Shown: piece after piece, positions 31,513 through 33,605 of the stretch
Layout of the letters: every line of letters begins with the position of its first letter
Position numbering within the stretch: the stretch's first letter is position 1
Source of the DNA: Rhodovibrionaceae bacterium
Lineage (GTDB): Bacteria; Pseudomonadota; Alphaproteobacteria; Kiloniellales; DSM-21159
Direction: 5' to 3'
Assembly (NCBI GenBank): GCA_028285215.1
Contig: JANQPZ010000158.1
Location: 1 to 33,605, forward strand
Length of the DNA stretch: 33,605 nt
Notes under the pieces: generated by a model
What the model was told of the DNA's origin: nothing
Database searches by the model: none
The model's input: only the letters and a program-made list of their open reading frames with translations
Made by a program: the position numbers and the translations under genes

Positions 31513-32778
31513 CTACTCGGCCGCCAGGTTGTCTGGCAGCGTATAGTAGGCAGCCCCTCGGCCGAGATGCGCGCGCGCCTGCTTGAGTTCGCGCCGCGCC
31601 ACGGAGCGGATGTGAACCTCGTCCGGACCGTCGATGAAGCGTAGCGCCCGTCCCCAGGTCCAGAGAAACGACAGCGGTGTGTCCGGAGTCAGCCCCATGG
31701 CCCCGAAGATTTGCATGGCGCGGTCGACGACCTGGGTCTGCAGGCGCGGTACGATGACCTTGATCGCCGAAACCTCGTTGCGGGCCGCCTTGTTGCCCTG
31801 CGTGTCGATCAGCCAGGCGGCGCGCATCACGTAGAGCCGGGCCTGATCGATCTCCATGCGCGACAAAGCGATCCATTCGGAGACCTGGTCGTGCTCATGC
31901 AGGTACTTGCCGAAGGTCTTGCGCTCCATCGAACGCTCGCAGGCCAGCTCCAACGCCAGCTCGCACTGGCCGATCGACCGCATGCAATGATGGATGCGCC
32001 CGGGGCCCAAGCGCGCCTGTGCCAGAGCGAAGCCGGCTCCTTCTTCGCCCAACAAGCTGTCGGCCGGCACCCGCACGTTCTCGAACAGCACCTCACAGTG
32101 CCCCTCCGGAGCGACGTGATGCATGATGGGGAGGTTGCGCACCACCCTGACGCCCGGCGTATTCATCGGCACCAGAACCATCGAGTGGCGGCGGTGCGGG
32201 TCCGCGTCCGTCGCCTGGTCCGAGACGCCAAGCACAATCGCCACTTCGCAGCGCGGATCGGCTGCACCGGTGATGAACCACTTGCGACCGTTCACGACAT
32301 AGTCATCGCCGTCACGCAGAACCGTGGTCTGCATGTTGGTGGCGTCCGAGGACGCGACGTCGGGCTCCGTCATGGCGAAACAGGAGCGGATATCGCCGTT
32401 CATCAAGGGAACCAGCCAGCGCGCGCGCTGCGCGTCGGTGGCGAACATGTGCAGCAACTCCATGTTCCCGGTATCGGGCGCCGAGCAGTTGAACACCTCG
32501 GAGGCCCAGTAGATGCGCCCCATGATCTCGGCCAGAGGCGCGTACTCCAGATTGGTCAGACACGTGCCGGGTTCGTCGTCGCGCAGCGCGGGCAGGAAGA
32601 GATTCCAGAGCCCTTCGTCCTTCGCCAGTTGCTTCAGGTGCTCGACGCAGGCGGGCGGAAAGATGCCGGATTCCGTTTCGCGCAGCCACTCCTTGTGCGC
32701 GGGCACGACGTGCCGGTCCATGAAGTCGCGCAGCCGCGCGCTGAGATCTTCGACCTTCGGCGAGAGTGAAAAGTCCAT
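31513..32778 (-). CDS. ACAD10/11-type acyl-CoA dehydrogenase (LvaC-like), copy 2
   Basis: 421 residues. It has the same diagnostic segments as copy 1: [50 protein letters not shown] and [13 protein letters not shown]. At the catalytic Glu position of ordinary enzymes it also has Asp (FIDGPDEVH, Asp383). It differs from copy 1 at the substrate-side loops and has a longer C-terminal tail (GRGAAYYTLPDNLAAE). GGGAG lies seven bases before the ATG. It follows the partial kinase gene by 30 bases, so kinase and dehydrogenase are encoded as a direct pair, the two halves that are fused in animal ACAD10 and ACAD11. Confidence 0.9.
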   Translation of the reverse strand: MDFSLSPKVEDLSARLRDFMDRHVVPAHKEWLRETESGIFPPACVEHLKQLAKDEGLWNLFLPALRDDEPGTCLTNLEYAPLAEIMGRIYWASEVFNCSAPDTGNMELLHMFATDAQRARWLVPLMNGDIRSCFAMTEPDVASSDATNMQTTVLRDGDDYVVNGRKWFITGAADPRCEVAIVLGVSDQATDADPHRRHSMVLVPMNTPGVRVVRNLPIMHHVAPEGHCEVLFENVRVPADSLLGEEGAGFALAQARLGPGRIHHCMRSIGQCELALELACERSMERKTFGKYLHEHDQVSEWIALSRMEIDQARLYVMRAAWLIDTQGNKAARNEVSAIKVIVPRLQTQVVDRAMQIFGAMGLTPDTPLSFLWTWGRALRFIDGPDEVHIRSVARRELKQARAHLGRGAAYYTLPDNLAAE

Positions 32779-32808
32779 GGTCCAGCTCCCTTGGTTGTTG
32801 CCCGGCCG

Positions 32809-33605
32809 TCAGGCCCGTTCGGCGATCAATGTGTCCGCGCGCCGTGCGAAGGCGACGCTCAGCGCACCGACACGTTCCGCATTCTCGGCGGCTGCAGTTC
32901 CCGCCTTGGCGCGCGCGGCAATCCCCTCGAAGATCACGGCGAAACGAAACAATGAGAAGGCGAGGTGGAAGGGGCCGACACGGTCGCTTCGGCCGCTGCG
33001 TTCGTAGTAGCGCTTCAGATAGTCGGCTTCCTGGGGAATGCCGAGCGCGTCGAGGTCCAGTCCCAGTAAACCGCCATACTCCTCGGGCGTCGAATGATAG
33101 GCGATACAGTTGAAGGCGACGTCGGCCAGCGGATGGCCCAGGGTCGAGAGTTCCCAGTCGAGCAGCGCAACCGCGCGTGGCGCATCGGGAGCGAACAGCA
33201 GATTGCCTAGCCGCAGATCGCCGTGGCAGACGGCGGTTTCCGTGTCCTCCGGCAAATGATCCGTCAGCCAGTCGCGCACCCGCTCCAGCTCCGGGATCAC
33301 GCGCGTGCAGGAAAGTTCGAGCTGTCGCGACCAGCGCCGCATCTGACGCGTAAAGTAGCCGCCCTCGCGGCCGAAGTCGCCCAAGCCTGCGGCTCGCCAG
33401 TCGACCTGATGCAGACGCGCCATGACGTCGTTCATCGAGTCGTAGATCGCGGCACGCTCGTCTCTGCCCAGCGTCGGCAGGGCACAGTCGTGGAACACCC
33501 GCCCCTCGACATACTCCATGACGTAGAAAGGCGTGCCGATCACGGTGGGGTCGTCGCAGAACAGCCATACGCGCGGCACCGGCACCCGGGTATCCGCAAG
33601 GGCCG
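32809..33605 (-). CDS. APH-type kinase, predicted 4-hydroxyacyl-CoA kinase, copy 2 (N-terminus outside window)
   Basis: The frame is open to the window edge; about 265 C-terminal residues are visible and roughly 90 N-terminal residues should lie outside, judging from copy 1. Visible segments are VPVPRVWLFCDDPTVIGTPF, the catalytic loop VCHGDLRLGN, LLDWELSTLGHPLADVAFNC and FHLAFSLFRFAVIFEGIA, all matching the ACAD10/11 kinase domain. A GTG at 33585 could be mistaken for a start but the homology continues upstream of it. It is followed closely by ACAD10/11-type dehydrogenase copy 2 and ligase 3; the promoter of this operon is outside the window. Confidence 0.88.
   Translation of the reverse strand, partial: ALADTRVPVPRVWLFCDDPTVIGTPFYVMEYVEGRVFHDCALPTLGRDERAAIYDSMNDVMARLHQVDWRAAGLGDFGREGGYFTRQMRRWSRQLELSCTRVIPELERVRDWLTDHLPEDTETAVCHGDLRLGNLLFAPDAPRAVALLDWELSTLGHPLADVAFNCIAYHSTPEEYGGLLGLDLDALGIPQEADYLKRYYERSGRSDRVGPFHLAFSLFRFAVIFEGIAARAKAGTAAAENAERVGALSVAFARRADTLIAERA

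Overview
The window looks like one large catabolic locus from a GC-rich alphaproteobacterium. A Rhodospirillales or Kiloniellales-type marine or soil heterotroph is my best guess, from the codon use, the TRAP transporters and the pimeloyl-CoA-dehydrogenase-type gene pair; no rRNA or marker gene confirms this. I count 29 protein genes, 25 of them on the minus strand, with very short gaps. There are no tRNA or rRNA genes, no CRISPR array and no insertion sequence. The first gene (MATE efflux pump) and the last (aminoglycoside-phosphotransferase-like kinase) run off the ends.

Layout. 1-1811: MATE transporter and an IclR-family regulator. 1994-5109 (minus): SDR dehydrogenase, acyl-CoA ligase 1 and MaoC hydratase. 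5189-7576 (minus): acyl-CoA ligase 2 and a histidine-phosphatase-fold protein. 7929-12226 (plus, the only plus-strand operon): TRAP transporter DctP-DctQ-DctM, a hotdog thioesterase and a class II aldolase/adducin-like protein. 12236-20159 (minus): FadB-like bifunctional enzyme, thiolase, a two-subunit acyl-CoA dehydrogenase, a medium-chain reductase and a ketopantoate-reductase-like protein. 20267-28099 (minus): TAXI binding protein, fused TRAP permease, ACAD10/11-type dehydrogenase, SDR, APH-type kinase and FMN 2-hydroxyacid oxidase. 28279-29735 (minus): zinc-free quinone reductase and a second thioesterase. 29882-33605 (minus): a second kinase (partial), a second ACAD10/11-type dehydrogenase and acyl-CoA ligase 3.

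How the genes work together (inference). Two different TRAP systems would import carboxylate-type substrates. Three ligases would make CoA thioesters. Two kinase plus dehydrogenase pairs resemble the two halves of mammalian ACAD10/ACAD11 and the LvaA/LvaC enzymes of levulinate catabolism, so they may move a 4-hydroxyl group through a phosphorylated acyl-CoA. The FadB/thiolase/dehydrogenase set would finish beta-oxidation. The substrate is not known.

The most striking non-coding signal is a recurrent palindrome, consensus ATTCTGC, three bases, GCGGAAT, preceded at fixed spacing by a third half-site like CGGAAAT. It occurs in front of all six operons whose promoter lies inside the window. I propose it is the operator of the locally encoded IclR-family protein and ties the whole locus into one regulon.
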